Shown: positions 35,329 through 47,600 of the stretch, piece after piece | How the letters are laid out: each line of letters begins with the position of its first letter | Numbering within the stretch: position 1 is the first letter of the stretch | Assembly (NCBI RefSeq): GCF_937616625.2 | Contig: NC_065575.1 | Location: forward strand, 4,719,501-4,783,500 | Reading direction: 5' to 3' | Source of the DNA: Mercurialis annua | Taxonomy: Eukaryota > Streptophyta > Magnoliopsida > Malpighiales > Euphorbiaceae | Length of the DNA stretch: 64,000 nt | Translations under genes and position numbers: made by a program | The notes under the pieces: generated by a model | What the model saw: the letters and a program-made list of their open reading frames with translations, nothing else | The model's database searches: none | What the model was told of the DNA's origin: nothing

Positions 35329-37599
35329 ATGGCAGTATTGTCTTTGAATTCACTTCCTTTAGGGTTTAGATTCAGACCAACCGATGAAGAATTAGTTAAT
35401 TACTATTTGAGATTGAAAATCAACGGAAATGATAAAGATGTCCGAGTCATCCGTGAACTCGATGTTTGTAAATGGGAGCCTTGGGATTTACCGGGTACTT
35501 TTATTTTTGATATTCGCTATGAAAACGCTCGTAGTTTGGCTTTTTTGTTTTAGTTTGATGTTTGATTGTAATTTTGTTTTTGATTGTTTGTTGCAGATTT
35601 GTCGATTATTAAAACGACTGATCAGGAGTGGTTTTTTTTCTGTCCGTTGGATAGAAAGTACCCGAATGGGCATAGATTGAACAGAGCGACTTGTAAAGGG
35701 TATTGGAAGGCGACTGGTAAAGATCGGAGAATTAAGTCTGGGAATAATCTGATTGGTATGAAGAAAACTTTGGTTTTCTATAGAGGACGGGCGCCTCGTG
35801 GGACTAGAACATATTGGGTTATTCATGAGTATCGAGCTACTGAAGATGATCTTGATGGCACTAAACCTGGTCAGGTATGGCACTGAAATAAATCTGATTA
35901 ATTTGACCATATTTAGTTTTGTGTTTGTTAGGTTAAATTTGGGTGTTTTTGGTGTTGATTTATGTTTGTGTGTTTTGCAGAATCCGTATGTGATTTGTCG
36001 GTTGTTTAAGAAACAAGATGATACTGTTGATTGTTCTAATATGGATGAGAATGAGGCTACTGCGGTTTCTCCTGCTTTAGCTCAGTCTTCCCCGGAAGTT
36101 GCGGAATCTGAGCTGGCATTACCGCAGGTGAATACGCCGCCTTGTAATGATCTGTCCTCGAACGGGTGTTCTAAAGCGTTTCAAGACGGAGATCAAACAG
36201 CTGATTTTGGTGCCCTTGAGGTGAGGAGGGTTTCAAATTCAATGTTTTTACTCATAATTGACTGTAATATATTGATTGATTGTGTTTATTTTGTGTTCAG
36301 GAGGATACGCAGCTGGAAGAAGATCTGAATTGGTTTATCCAACAACCACCTGGGCCACTTGATGATAAACTGTTTTCGCCATTGCATTCCCAAGTGCAAT
36401 CAGAAGGGGGTTTGCCGTTTTATGCCACTGCAAATAATGTGGGAAACGCTAACAATGGATTACAATTTCATCAGGGTTCAAACGAAATGGATGCTTCTTA
36501 TGTCACTAGTTTCCTGAATGACATTCTTCAGCAGCCAGTTGAGTACTCTTTTGAAGATTGTTTCAGTGTTAGTAACGTCGCCTTGGATGAAGACCCTGAT
36601 TCCTGTGCTGGATTTGATGCCAAAGTTTCCCAATCTTTGGTAAGTTCAGATCACCAAACTAATTATTGGTCCTGATGTTTGTTCTGATTGTCCTGCATAT
36701 TTACGTAAACTTGTTGCCTTTGAATTCATATTTGTATATTCCCCTGCAACAGATTGAGGAAGAGTTTCAAAGTTCTGTCTGGACGGAGGACGATATTGAC
36801 GTGAAGCCTCTTTTACAAGCTCAAACAATTATAGATAGAAGAACAACTTTTGACTGTAATACGGATCTGGGTGCAGTATTTAATGAATCTTATGGAAGGC
36901 AAAATGTTGCATCAAATTCTGCTGCTGATCAGTTCATTAATTCCAGAGAAATGGTAAACTCTATAAATCAAATCGAAGGCAGTGAGAGTATTGGAACTGG
37001 AGTAATCAAAATCAGGGCTCGGAATAGTCATAATGTACAGAACGTCTCAAACCCTGCTCCCCAGGGTCTTGCATCAAGACGATTGCGTTTGCAGTGTAAA
37101 TTACAAGTCCAACCGCTACACTTTGGTGAAATCTCAAGTTCTCTGTCAGATGAACACAAACTGGAACGATCAGAGGTGAGAAATTTGCAAGTGACGTTGT
37201 GTAAGAAGTACGGTGTTATTTGAATGTGGATATTAAATGTCATTGAATTACAATTTGCAGGAATTGACTATGACAAAAAAGGATACTTCACTTAGTTTTG
37301 GTAGCTCCAATACTATTGATGAAAACAAACACCAGAAGCCCTCCCTTTCTGAGGCTGGAGAAAATATTAAATTATATGAACAACCGACGTCTAAGAGTGG
37401 ATCCATCATGAGGAAAAGGAGCACTGCTTCAATACCCATAAAGGTTCCATCCATGCTCTTGAAGGTTTCATCCACTCATCACTCTACTTGGTCAACTTCT
37501 ATGTTTAGCATAGTTGTGTTAGTAAGTTTGCTTTTAGTCTTAGTGAGTATATGGCAGTGCCTATTTTTGAAACCGCTTAGGAATGCTGTATCCTTGTAG
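35329..37599 (+). CDS. Membrane-tethered NAC transcription factor (NTL type)
   Basis: Six exons: 35329-35494, 35597-35874, 35981-36220, 36301-36639, 36753-37175 and 37261-37599, giving 594 residues. The NAC domain spans residues about 9-160, with [72 protein letters not shown] and VICRLFKK. The first three exons encode it, the usual NAC layout. A long acidic region likely acts as activation domain. A single hydrophobic helix near residues 562-585 ([17 protein letters not shown]) follows, just before a short tail. The architecture is that of NTL proteins, which are held at a membrane and released by proteolysis on stress. The NAC domain most resembles the NTL6/NTL9/TIP subgroup, so I give no single symbol. 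The ATG at 35329 gives the expected short N-terminus. The gene looks intact. Confidence 0.93.
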
Positions 37600-39260
37600 C
37601 TCATACATATTGTATCCTATTGCTATTATACTGATTGTTTTTGTAGGAGGTGGCGGGTGGTTGTGTGATTACTAATTAGGCCTATCGGGGGATAGATGTA
37701 GTTGGTCACTATTCATGTATATATCTAAGTTAGTTAGATGAATATCTGTTATGAGCTTTTTCTGTTTATTTATGATACCTTTATTATTTTAAGCTGCTGT
37801 CTATTTTTCTTCTTTGCAAGCTTATTTTCATAGTTATATATATGGAGATTTTCGTTTCACTTGTACTAAAGTTGCAGGGCTTTAAAACAAGTCATAAGTT
37901 ACATTGGTATTTAAATGTTGTTTTATCTGCAGATTGACTTTGTGCTACATTTGTATTTTATGCATAGCGCTTTTTTTCTTTTTGGTTTATTTGTATATTT
38001 CTAAATGAGCAAAAAATTGAAACTAAGCTATTCTCGAAGACTTTGTAACAAATCATAGTCCTTTTATTCATTAGCTTCTCCAACTGCAGATATTGATTGA
38101 CATTTTGAATCTACTTCACTTGGTCATTATATGGATCCATTGTCTGTATTTGTTTAGAGCTGTATCGAAGTTGTATTTATGATTGTTATTCAGGAACCGC
38201 ATATTTTGCGATGTGATGCCTCCTTTTGTTTACTATTCTGGTTCTCTCCTGGTTTGATGGTTTCTGCAGTTGAGGGACTGTTTCTTCTCCAATTGCAGAG
38301 GTCGACTTGAGACTTTCATTTGTCATCATATTAATCCATTGTGTTTATCAGTTAAAACTTGTATCTATAAATTGCTATTTATGCGTTGAATTTGTATAAT
38401 GTGATGCCTTTTTTGTTTACTTTTCTGGTTTGCTGGTGTCTGCAATTCTGTTCTGAGATTTAAGTAGATTGAAGGAATTTTATGATGGCTTGATAGATTT
38501 TTCCCCATCTTTTTACCTTTTAATCCGTGTTTCTATTAATCACTTTCTTTTTTGTTCTTGATTCTTCATCAATCCGTTTCAGAAAGTTGGCGTTCCGGAC
38601 ATTGAAATTTTATTTTTAACATAGATTTTTTAAAACAGTCTGTGTCCAATTTTTTTTTTTTGCCATCTATGTTCTTGGGACATAATTTTAGTTTATTTAA
38701 TTGATGGGTCATGGGAGGGATGGTGGACTGCCAAGGAAATCTCATCAAAAGATGGGAGAAGAAGTCTTTGTGGAAGTAGATGTGGTTTTCCTCTACAAGT
38801 GGGATGAGATTAGGGATATGTGAAATTCTAACCGAACCAAATAAGTGAACCGAATAAATTTGGTTCGATTTAATTTGATGTTATAAAAAATTAAGTTTTT
38901 CTTTCAATTATAAAAGTAGAAAGTTTTCAATTTATTGACAAAGTTGAATTGAACAAAATACAAGAGAAACAATTAGTTTGATTTAGTTTGAAATATTTTT
39001 AATTTTTATAAATTTAGTTTGATTTTAAAATATTTTTAATTTTTAAAAATTTAGTTTGATTTTAAAATAATTTAAATATTAATTTACTTCAAACTATATG
39101 TCTTCTGTGTGGAATGGGGTATGAATTTAGAAAAAAATAAATAAAGCTGAAGGTGATTCTCTAGTTAATTTATATTAACTATTCTTAGTCTATTCTCTTG
39201 CTCTTCAAAGAGGATTTCAATTATAATTTGTACCTAGTTTCTATTTTTTTTAATGACTTA
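37600..39260. other. NAC 3' region and spacer with diverged tandem duplication
   Basis: The 3'UTR and downstream DNA contain a diverged duplication of about 200 bp: CTCCAACTGCAGA...GTGATGCCTCCTTTTG... at about 38070-38270 and CTCCAATTGCAGA...GTGATGCCTTTTTTG... at about 38287-38450. From 38820 an AACCGAACC-type repeat follows. No ORF is convincing. Confidence 0.5.
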
Positions 39261-39684
39261 GAGCATCTCCAATTGCCTCTTTAAAACTGACAAATTCTCT
39301 AATTGAAAGAGCTTTGTCAATAAATTGTAGTCCAATGGACTCTCTAAAATTTAAATTTAGTGTAGAAAGTAAAAATGACTCTCTACATGTGGAGAGTCAG
39401 TTTCACTCTCTACTTCATTTAAAAAAAAAAAAAATTTCAAATTTATTATAAATTGGTTATTTTTCATTTGAAATATATTATTTTGAATTTTTAAATTTAA
39501 AAACTGAATAAAGAAATTAATATTATCAATATATTTTATTTGTTAATATTTTTTATAAAAATAAAAATAAAATAAAATAAAGAGTCTATTGGAGTAAATC
39601 TAAATATATGACTCTTTATATTAAAGATGCTCTATATTTTAACAATTATGCCTTTTAAAATAAAGAATACCATTGGAAATGCTC
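39261..39684. mobile_element. Tourist/PIF-Harbinger-like MITE (424 bp)
   Basis: The termini GAGCATCTCCAATTG and, on the minus strand, GAGCATTTCCAATGG are inverted repeats flanked by TTA at 39258-39260 and 39685-39687. The GAGCATCTCCAA terminus and 3-bp TTA duplication are typical of plant Tourist-type MITEs. A second AGATGCTC motif lies internally at about 39626. Confidence 0.8.
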
Positions 39685-39825
39685 TTAGCCGTTTGCACTG
39701 TTATTTTGATGTTGTTTTTGTCTATCTTAATGACTTGACGTGTCAACTGAAGTTCTATATAAACTAGTAAAATTTTAATTTTTGCCATGTGACAATTTTA
39801 AGTATTTTAGTTGGCACGCCACACC

Positions 39826-40055
39826 ATTGAGAGATTTTTAGGTAGACTCGGTCTACCACGGCATTTATGGACTAGCCTATCATATTATGACACGTTATTA
39901 AAATAGTGGCGATATTGTAATTTTGTTTATTATCTTTTTACACTTTTAAATAGTAATATTACGATAGTGCCCTTATTTTAATAACGTGTCATAATGTGAT
40001 AGGTTTAGTATATGAATGACACGGTGGACGAAGTCTATTTAAGACTTTTTCATTA
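39826..40055. mobile_element. Inverted-repeat MITE, GGTAGACTCGGTCTACC family
   Basis: The left arm (TAGGTAGACTCGGTCTACCA, CTATCATATTATGACACG) is mirrored on the right (GACACGTTATTAAAATAAGG and TAAATAGACTTCGTCCACC on the minus strand). The borders are approximate and no target duplication was fixed. A half copy of the same family lies at about 53720-53860. Confidence 0.6.
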
Positions 40056-40784
40056 AAATTGATATAAAAAAATTAAATAATTGAATAAAAGTTTAGATAC
40101 ACTTGTGAAGTATTGTGTAAAATACCCCGATTTCGGCAGTTTTGACAGAAACCGAAAGATTCTTGATACATTCAATTTATAGATGGTAATTCCAATATAT
40201 TTTCTTTGAAGGCCTATTAAACGAAATAAGTTTTTGTGATAGATTAGGATAAATGGAATAAATATATAGTAAGTTTAGGTAGCTTCCTTAATTTTTAACT
40301 AAGGTGCATCACTTTTGTGAAATAAGCTATATCCTCAGAATTTCTATTCATGCATTAATTTTTCTTCTTTGTGAAAGTTAATACTATTTTCATCTGGTTA
40401 ATTTTCTTAACAGGTTTCAATTATAAACTTGAATGAACGCAAGCAAGCATGAACGTTGTGTAATTGCATGCCAATCTCACGTGGATGCAGTTGACCAATG
40501 GCAGAACCACTCATAGACAGCATCGCGCATCGGTCATAGTCGAAATTAGTCAAAGACGAAAGTTCTTTTAGAGAAAAAGTACGGATTATTAACTTGGCTC
40601 TAGCTTAGAAATCGTCGATTAAGATGTTCTACCATACAGTTCTCTCTCTTTGATGAGCTTATGCTAATGTATTATGTAGTTTCATTTAATTTGAGTATTT
40701 TATAAGGGAGAGTATATGAGTTAACAGCAGAGTGCACAAGGCCATAAATATGGGACTTTTTAAACGGGACGGAGGGAGTATTTT

Positions 40785-40915
40785 TTTATTAAAGGTGGGA
40801 ATAGACTCTTTCGAGTCTCATTTGTTAGTTTTTAGTTACCGAAGCGTAGTTCGAACCCACAATTTATTCAAATTAGGCTCACATTGGCGCAAATGAGCAT
40901 TTAACACCACTATGT
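40785..40915 (-). mobile_element. Possible tRNA-derived SINE fragment
   Basis: On the minus strand a B-box-like TGGGTTCGAACT (about 40850) is preceded by a weak A-box region and followed, at the plus-strand left side, by a T-run (40781-40788). It abuts a Stowaway-like end (GGACGGAGGGAGTA, 40768-40781). Ends and target duplication are unclear. Confidence 0.35.
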
Positions 40916-41176
40916 TTATGAAATATTGAATAGTACCTAGACTGTAAAGTTGAATCAAACCAATTTTTTTAAATTGAATCAAATTTCATTCGGTTCATTT
41001 CTTTTAGTTTAGTTCAATTTATCGTCATTTTTTAAATTGATTTTAATCTTAAATTAATTAAAACGAATCACATTAGACTGATATATTACATATTACACAT
41101 GGCAATATGGTACTGATTTAAAATGACAGTGGCAGAGAAAAGGAAATAGAATAGCATAAATTGATAAAAAAAAGAA

Positions 41177-41262
41177 TGGGGTGAGAGAGGCTCGAACTCT
41201 CGACCTCAGGATCACTCTTTATGCTATGAGACCTACGCGCTAGCCAACTGCGCCACCACCCC
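41177..41262 (-). tRNA. tRNA-Met (CAU), intron-containing elongator type
   Basis: The minus strand folds as a tRNA: 7-bp acceptor stem GGGGTGG/TCACCCC with discriminator A at 41177, D-arm GGCGCAGTTGGCTAGCGC, anticodon CAT at 41226-41228, and T-arm GAGAG-TTCGAGC-CTCTC. The 86-nt length and extra bases right after the anticodon loop (around ATAAAGAGTGA) indicate the short intron typical of plant elongator tRNA-Met genes. The tRNA 5' end lies 137 bp from the start codon of the first hydrolase gene, in divergent orientation. Confidence 0.93.
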
Positions 41263-41399
41263 TTGTGTTCTTGTGTTCCGTAAGTAACAATTTATACGTT
41301 AGACAATAGCAGTCAATTAACAGATCCAAATGAAAAACATTGTCACTGCTTTTATGTGATTTGTCCAGAGTTAAAATCTCTAGTCCAAAGCGACAGATT

Positions 41400-44300
41400 A
41401 TGATGTCCAAATATTTTCTGTCTCGATTCTTAAGCACTTCACTTCTCTTTCTAATTTCCATTTATGGAAACTACTGCAGTGATTATGACATACATCAGAT
41501 ATTAAGGTCAGCTCAAGAACATAAAGATTGGTTAGTATCAACCAGAAGACAAATCCATGAAAACCCAGAACTTAGATTTGAAGAATACAATACAAGCGCT
41601 CTTATTCGCACTGAACTCGATAAGCTTGGCATTTCTTATGAATACCCGGTTGCTAAAACTGGCGTTGTTGCGCAAATTGGCTCCGGTTCTCGTCCTGTTG
41701 TGGCTCTCAGAGCTGACATGGATGCGCTTCCCTTGCAAGTACAATTTAATTTTGTGTTGTTTGATTGATTGATAATTTCATGTTTCTGACAATTTTTGTG
41801 CTGTTTTGGTGGAGTAGGAGCTGGTTGAGTGGGAACATAAGAGCAAAATTGAAGGTAGAATGCATGGATGTGGACATGATGCTCATACCACAATGCTTCT
41901 TGGTGCTGCTAAGTTGCTTAATCAGCATAAACACAACCTTAAGGTCAGCTTATTCCTATGTTGTTTTGACTAATTTGAGGTTCTTCTTGTGTTGGGAATG
42001 CTAGTTTGTTCATGTAACCTAGTTTAAATGAGATTCTCACTAAAGCAGTAAATGAAACCCCTTATGGTGCCATTAGTCAGTAGAGTTAGATATGGCTTTG
42101 CTTTGACATCAAGAACAGCTGAATTTGCTTTCTATACGTTTAGGAAAATGCCTCAAACGGTTTTAGATACTCCCTCCGTCCCAAATTGATAGGCAGATTA
42201 GGACAAATACGGTATAAAGAAATTTATCTTTCCTAGATAAAATGAGTTAGTAATGACATTCCACTATAATTATAATTAATGATAATAATTAAGTGCTTAT
42301 AATTTGGGACAAAGAAAATTGAAATAGTGCCTATCAATTTGGGAAGAGGGAGTATATAACAACTAGCTCTTTATAAGAAATTAATGAAGAATGGAAAATA
42401 CGTGTGCATGCCGCCAATTTTATGTTATCTTCTCCCTGCTTCAGTTATATTACTACATGATTTTGCAGTCTTAATAGTTGAATGATGGTTTACTTCCATT
42501 TGCTGTTTTGAAGGGAACTGTGAGACTTATTTTCCAACCAGCTGAGGAGGGAGGTGCAGGCGCTTCTCACATGATAAAGGAAGGTGCACTAGGCGACGCT
42601 GAAGCAATATTTGCAATGCACATTGCTAGTCATCTACACACTGGGAGTATAGCGTCACTGTCAGGTCCAGTCTTAGCTGCCGTGAGCTTCTTTCATGCTA
42701 CAATAGAAGGCAAAGGTGGCCATGCTGCAGAGCCTCATGCTAATGTGGATCCAATACTTTCCGCATCTTTCACAATTTTGGCATTGCAACAGCTCATTTC
42801 GAGAGAAGTTGATCCCCTCCAGAGTGATGTATGGCCAGTTATCAGTCTTTTCTAATGGTTCAATCTTGCCTGCTGCCACTTAATTGAGATGCTTTTATTT
42901 TGGTGGAATCTATATATTCTTTTCCGATATGTCTGCTTTACAACCTTGAGCATTTCATTCTTCATCTTATGTTTTTCATGATTCATGCTTTCTGAGTAGT
43001 AATCTAAAGCCATTTGCAATTCTGTTTGTCTTATTACCTATCTTCTTAATGATATTTCCTCTATGTAGCACATCTACATTGAAACGAGAAATATCGAAAT
43101 GGAAAGCAAACAAAAAAATATTATTTTGAAAATATGTTAAAGATATAATATTTTTTGGAAATGGAAACAATACCAAAACGTAGAGGTTGAGAAGTTTCTG
43201 TGCAGCATAGTATTTCCATGCTTACGTTTCTTAGGTTGACATCTGCTAGGTGTAAGCATCCATTGTGTCTTGATGCCTCTATTTTATATCTTCTGTAGGT
43301 GCTATCTGTTACATTTGTTAAAGGTGGGACTGCCCTGAATGTAATTCCACCGTATGTTGAATTTGGTGGCACTATAAGGAGCCTTACGACTGAGGGTTTG
43401 CTTCGACTCCAGAAGAGGTTGATAGAGGTAGACATATATGTTTATATTTTTGTTTCCACATCATTCTAATGTACCATTTCTGGCATGACATTTTTTTAAC
43501 TTGTCGAAGTATACATATATGTTTGTTGTCTTTACGGAACACACTGTGTTTGTAATTGTATACTGTCACTTGGCTATTTTTCTTAGAGTGAGCTGATATG
43601 TTTTTTTGGGTCTCAATCTGGTGCTTTAAGTAGACTCAGTTTATAAGATGTGCAGAAACCAAACTGACAAATTCGATTCGGTCCGTTTGACATTATAAAG
43701 AAATTTGATTTCTTGTTCAATTTAGTATTGTAATGAAAAAAACTTTAAGTTTTGGTACAACCAAACCAAAAAACCAAACATGACTGGCTGGTTCAGTTCA
43801 GTTTGAAATATTTTAAACTCTTATAAATTTGGTTTGGATAATCAATATTTCAGTTTGTTACATTCGAATCAAATGCACACTCCTATAGTTACCACTAGGT
43901 GAAGACACCAAGTTGTATTTCATTAATATAATTTTGAAGAACGATTTAGCTGGGTGTTTGTGTGTGTGTATATATGAACATTTTGGATTTTCCTGCAATA
44001 TAATTTTCAGCAAAAGAGCTAATGCTGCTAGGATGATAATATGTAGGTTATTGAAGGCCAAGCGGCTGTGCATAGATGTACTGCATATGTCGACCTAAAA
44101 GATGATGAATATCCGATGTACCCTGCTGTCGTGAATGATGAAAGAATGAATTTGCATGTTCAGAGGATCGGTAGTCTTCTTCTTGGTTTGCAGAATGTCA
44201 AGACTGATAACAAGGTGATGGCCGGTGAGGACTTTGCTTTCTATCAAAAAATGATTCCTGGAGTCATGCTCAGCATCGGAATTAGAAATGAAAAATTAGG

Positions 44301-44427
44301 TTCAATACATTCACCACACTCGCCTCACTTTTTTCTCGACGAAGATGTTCTTCCAATTGGAGCTGCATTACTCACTGCCCTTGCAGAGAGTTATCTGAAT
44401 GAGCATCAGCAATCTTCTGCACAGTAA
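41400..44427 (+). CDS. ILR1-like IAA-amino acid hydrolase, tandem copy 1
   Basis: Five exons: 41400-41738, 41818-41943, 42514-42828, 43299-43427 and 44047-44427 (429 residues, the usual family length). It is a peptidase family M20D amidohydrolase that would release auxin from amide conjugates. Metal-site motifs are intact: HGCGHDAH (Cys131, His133), PAEEGGAGA (Glu166-167), MH (His191) and HSPHSPHF near the C-terminus (391-398). An N-terminal hydrophobic signal sequence ([10 protein letters not shown]) sends it into the secretory pathway. The C-terminus SSAQ lacks the H/KDEL retention signal found in many family members. Two ATGs are adjacent (41400 and 41403); either is possible. Intron 2 carries a Stowaway-like MITE and intron 4 an AACCGAACC repeat. 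Confidence 0.94.
42170..42352. mobile_element. Stowaway-like MITE in intron 2 of hydrolase copy 1
   Basis: The termini CTCCCTCCGTCCCAAATTGA and, on the minus strand, CTCCCTCTTCCCAAATTGA are inverted repeats. They are flanked by TA at 42168-42169 and 42353-42354. CTCCCTCCGTCCC ends and TA duplication define plant Stowaway (Tc1/mariner) MITEs. It is absent from the matching introns of the other two copies. Confidence 0.9.
43640..43865. repeat. AACCGAACC-family repeat in intron 4 of hydrolase copy 1
   Basis: The intron between 43428 and 44046 contains CAAACTGACAAATTCG, GGTACAACCAAACC and GGTTCAGTTCAGTTTG blocks, the vocabulary of the dispersed AACCGAACC family. The corresponding intron of copy 2 has a similar insert; that of copy 3 does not. 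Confidence 0.6.
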
Positions 44428-44695
44428 AGACCCAGAATATAGGACGCCGGTGGCGATTTAAGGATGTAAATAGAACTCCTAGTAGGTTGTTTGCGGAAAT
44501 CAAGTCAAACTGAATAACAAATTATATTATAAAGTCAACCTAACTCACTATAATTGAAAAAAAAATTATATGCATTATTCCAAACAATCCAGTAGTAATA
44601 TCAAGTAACTTTTTCTTCACCTAACTCACTATAAAGTCAACCTCTACAATGCTATTGCTACGTTGCTAAATCTGGAAAGTCCAAAGCTACATATT
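44428..44695. promoter_or_regulatory. Short intergenic promoter of hydrolase copy 2
   Basis: Only 268 bp separate copies 1 and 2. Two versions of CTAACTCACTATAA lie at about 44541 and 44621; the second (44614-44640, with TATAAAG at about 44631) sits about 60 bp before the ATG and is a plausible core promoter. The same CCTAACTCACTACAAAGTCA block, with TATA changed to TACA, precedes copy 3 at 48670-48690. Copy 1 lacks it. Confidence 0.5.
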
Positions 44696-47600
44696 ATGAT
44701 GTCCAAATATTCACTTCTCTTTCTGATCTCCATTTATGGAATCTACTGCAGTGATCATGACATGCACCAGATTTTAAGGTCAGCTCAAGAACATAAAGAT
44801 TGGTTAGTGTCGATTAGAAGAGAAATCCATGAACACCCAGAGCTTAGATTTGAAGAATACAATACGAGTGCTCTTATTCGCAGTGAACTTGATAAGCTTG
44901 GGGTATCTTATGAATACCCAGTTGCTAAAACTGGCGTTGTTGCTCAAATTGGCTCCGGCTCTCGTCCTGTTGTTGCTCTCAGAGCTGACATGGATGCTCT
45001 CCCCTTGCAAGTATATTATAAATTTTCGTTTCTTGTTTCTATTTCTGCTTTGACAATTTTGTGCTGTTTGATTGATTGATAATTTCATGTTCCTGACAAA
45101 TTTTATGTTTCTTTTGTGTGTTGTTTTGGTGGACTAGGAGCTGGTTGAGTGGGAATATAAGAGCAAAATTGAAGGTAAAATGCATGGATGTGGACATGAT
45201 GCTCACACCACAATGCTTCTTGGTGCTGCTAAGTTGCTTACTCAGCGTAAACACAACCTTAAGGTCAGTTTCTCTTATGTGTTTTGACTAATTTGATGTT
45301 CTTGTTTCTGTCTGTAATCTTGTTGAAATGAGCAGTTAAAGATTCTCAAAAAGGAGGTTAAAATAATAAACCTTATGGTGGCTCTAATCAGTAGTATTAG
45401 ATATGGGTTTGCTCTGACACTAGAACAGTAGAATTTTCTCAACTATAAGTTTAAGAAAATGTCTTAAACAGTTTAAGGTATATGGCTACTAACTCTTTAG
45501 AAAATTTAAGTGAAGAACGGAGAAACCATACAATTTAGTTGATTAGTCCTTTGAGGTGAGCTAGTTAATATGGACATTTTCCTTTGTTCAGTTTTACTTT
45601 TATGATTATCTTAGTAGTATTAGGAATTTTGAATAGCTATAATTAGCACGAGTTATCTTCCTTGGTTTGAGATGATCTTAAGTAGCGTAAGTATGATCTC
45701 TTCTGTTGTTATTGTAAGGTTACTCATATACTAGAATCAGAATGTATTCTTTGTCTATGTCTGTTTGATTATACGTGTGCGTGCCGCCAATTTTATGTTC
45801 TCTTCTCCCCACTTTATTTATAATTTAGCAGTCTTGTAAGTTAGATTGATGGTTTTCTTTTATTTGCGGCTTTGAAGGGAACCGTGAGACTTCTTTTCCA
45901 ACCAGCTGAGGAGGGAGGTGCTGGCGCATCTCATATGATAAAGGAAGGTGCACTAGGCGATGCTGAAGCAATATTTGCAATGCACATTGGTACTCATTTA
46001 CCCACTGGGATCATAGGATCGCTGGCAGGTCCACTTGCAGCTGCCGTGTGCTTCTTTCATGCTAAAATTGAAGGCAAAGGTGGTCATGCTGCAGAGCCTC
46101 ATGCTAATACAGATCCAGTACTTGCTGTATCTTTTGCAATTTTGGCTCTGCAACAGCTTATTTCGAGAGAAATTGATCCCCTCCAAAGTGATGTATGGCC
46201 CACTTATCAATCTCTTATACTTGTTCAATCTTCGGTTGCGACTTCATTGAGATGCTTTGATTTTGGTAGAATCTATATATTATTTTTTGATATGTCTGCT
46301 TCACAGCCTTGAGCATTTCACTCTTCATCTTCTGTTTTTCATGATTCATGCTTTTTGAATAGTAGTCTAAAACAATCCACGATTCTATTTGTCTTATTAT
46401 CTCAACTCTTAAGGACATTTCCCCTATGTAGCACGAAATACTGAAACGAGAAATGTCGAAATGGAAACCAACAAAAAAATATTGTTTACAAGAATATACA
46501 ATTACTATAGAGTTTCGGAGTTTCTTAAGAATTTTCGGAATTAGAAATGAAATACAAAAATGTAGAACTTGAGAAGTAACCGTGCAACATAGTATCTCCA
46601 TGCTTAAATTTCTTAGGTTTTGCACCTTTTAGGTGTAAGCATCCATTGTGTCTTGATGCCTCTATTGTATATCTTCTGTAGGTGCTATCTGTTACTTTTG
46701 TTAAAGGTGGGACTGCTCTGAATATAATTCCACCGTATGTTGAATTTGGTGGCACTTTGAGGAGCCTTACGACTGAGGGTTTGCATCGACTCCAGCAGAG
46801 GTTGATACAGGTAGACAGCAACTGGCTTTTTCTGTTTTGAAGCAATGGATACCATGCATATCTGTTTTTATTTCTGTCTCCACAGCATTCTAATGTATCC
46901 TTTATGGCATGTTAATTCCTTGTTTATGAAAGTATACACCCACAGAACATATTGCATATCTTAACATCTTAAGCTTATTATTATTGTCTTTATAGAGCAC
47001 ACTGAGCTTTTACACTGTCACTTGGGCCATTTTCGGTAAAGTCATTCTGGTGTTGCTTCAAGACTCTTGGAGCAATTGGGGAGGGGATTTTAACCTTTGC
47101 TCTGGTTCTCTCTTTTTGTAGACTCAGTTTATAGTGTTTGCAAAAACCGAACTGACAATTTTGGTTCAGTTTGGTTTGTTTGATATTATAGAAAATTTTG
47201 GTTTTTCAGTTCAGGTTTAGTTACAAACCGAATAAAAAAACGGAACCAAAAAACAAACAGAACCGGCTGGTTTTGTTCAATTTGAAGTATTTTATTTTTT
47301 TATAAACTAGGTTCGTTTTGATTTTGACAAAAATCAAATTTTTGGCTCGGTTCCAATAGAATGCACGTCCCTACAGTTTACCACTAGGCTAAGACACCAA
47401 GTTACATCCATTAATGTAGTCTTTAAGAACATTTAGCTATGTGTGTGTGTATATATATATGTACATATATATTAACTGTTTGCAGCGATATAATTTTCAG
47501 TAAAAGAGCTAATGCTAGTAGGATGATATGTAGGTTATTGAAGGCCAAGCAGCTGTTCATAGATGTACTGCATATGTCGACCTAAAAGAAGACGAATATC

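Noticed and set aside
44663..44695. In-frame upstream extension of hydrolase copy 2
   Set aside because: The frame is open but begins without an ATG, and the homologous copies start at the later ATG.
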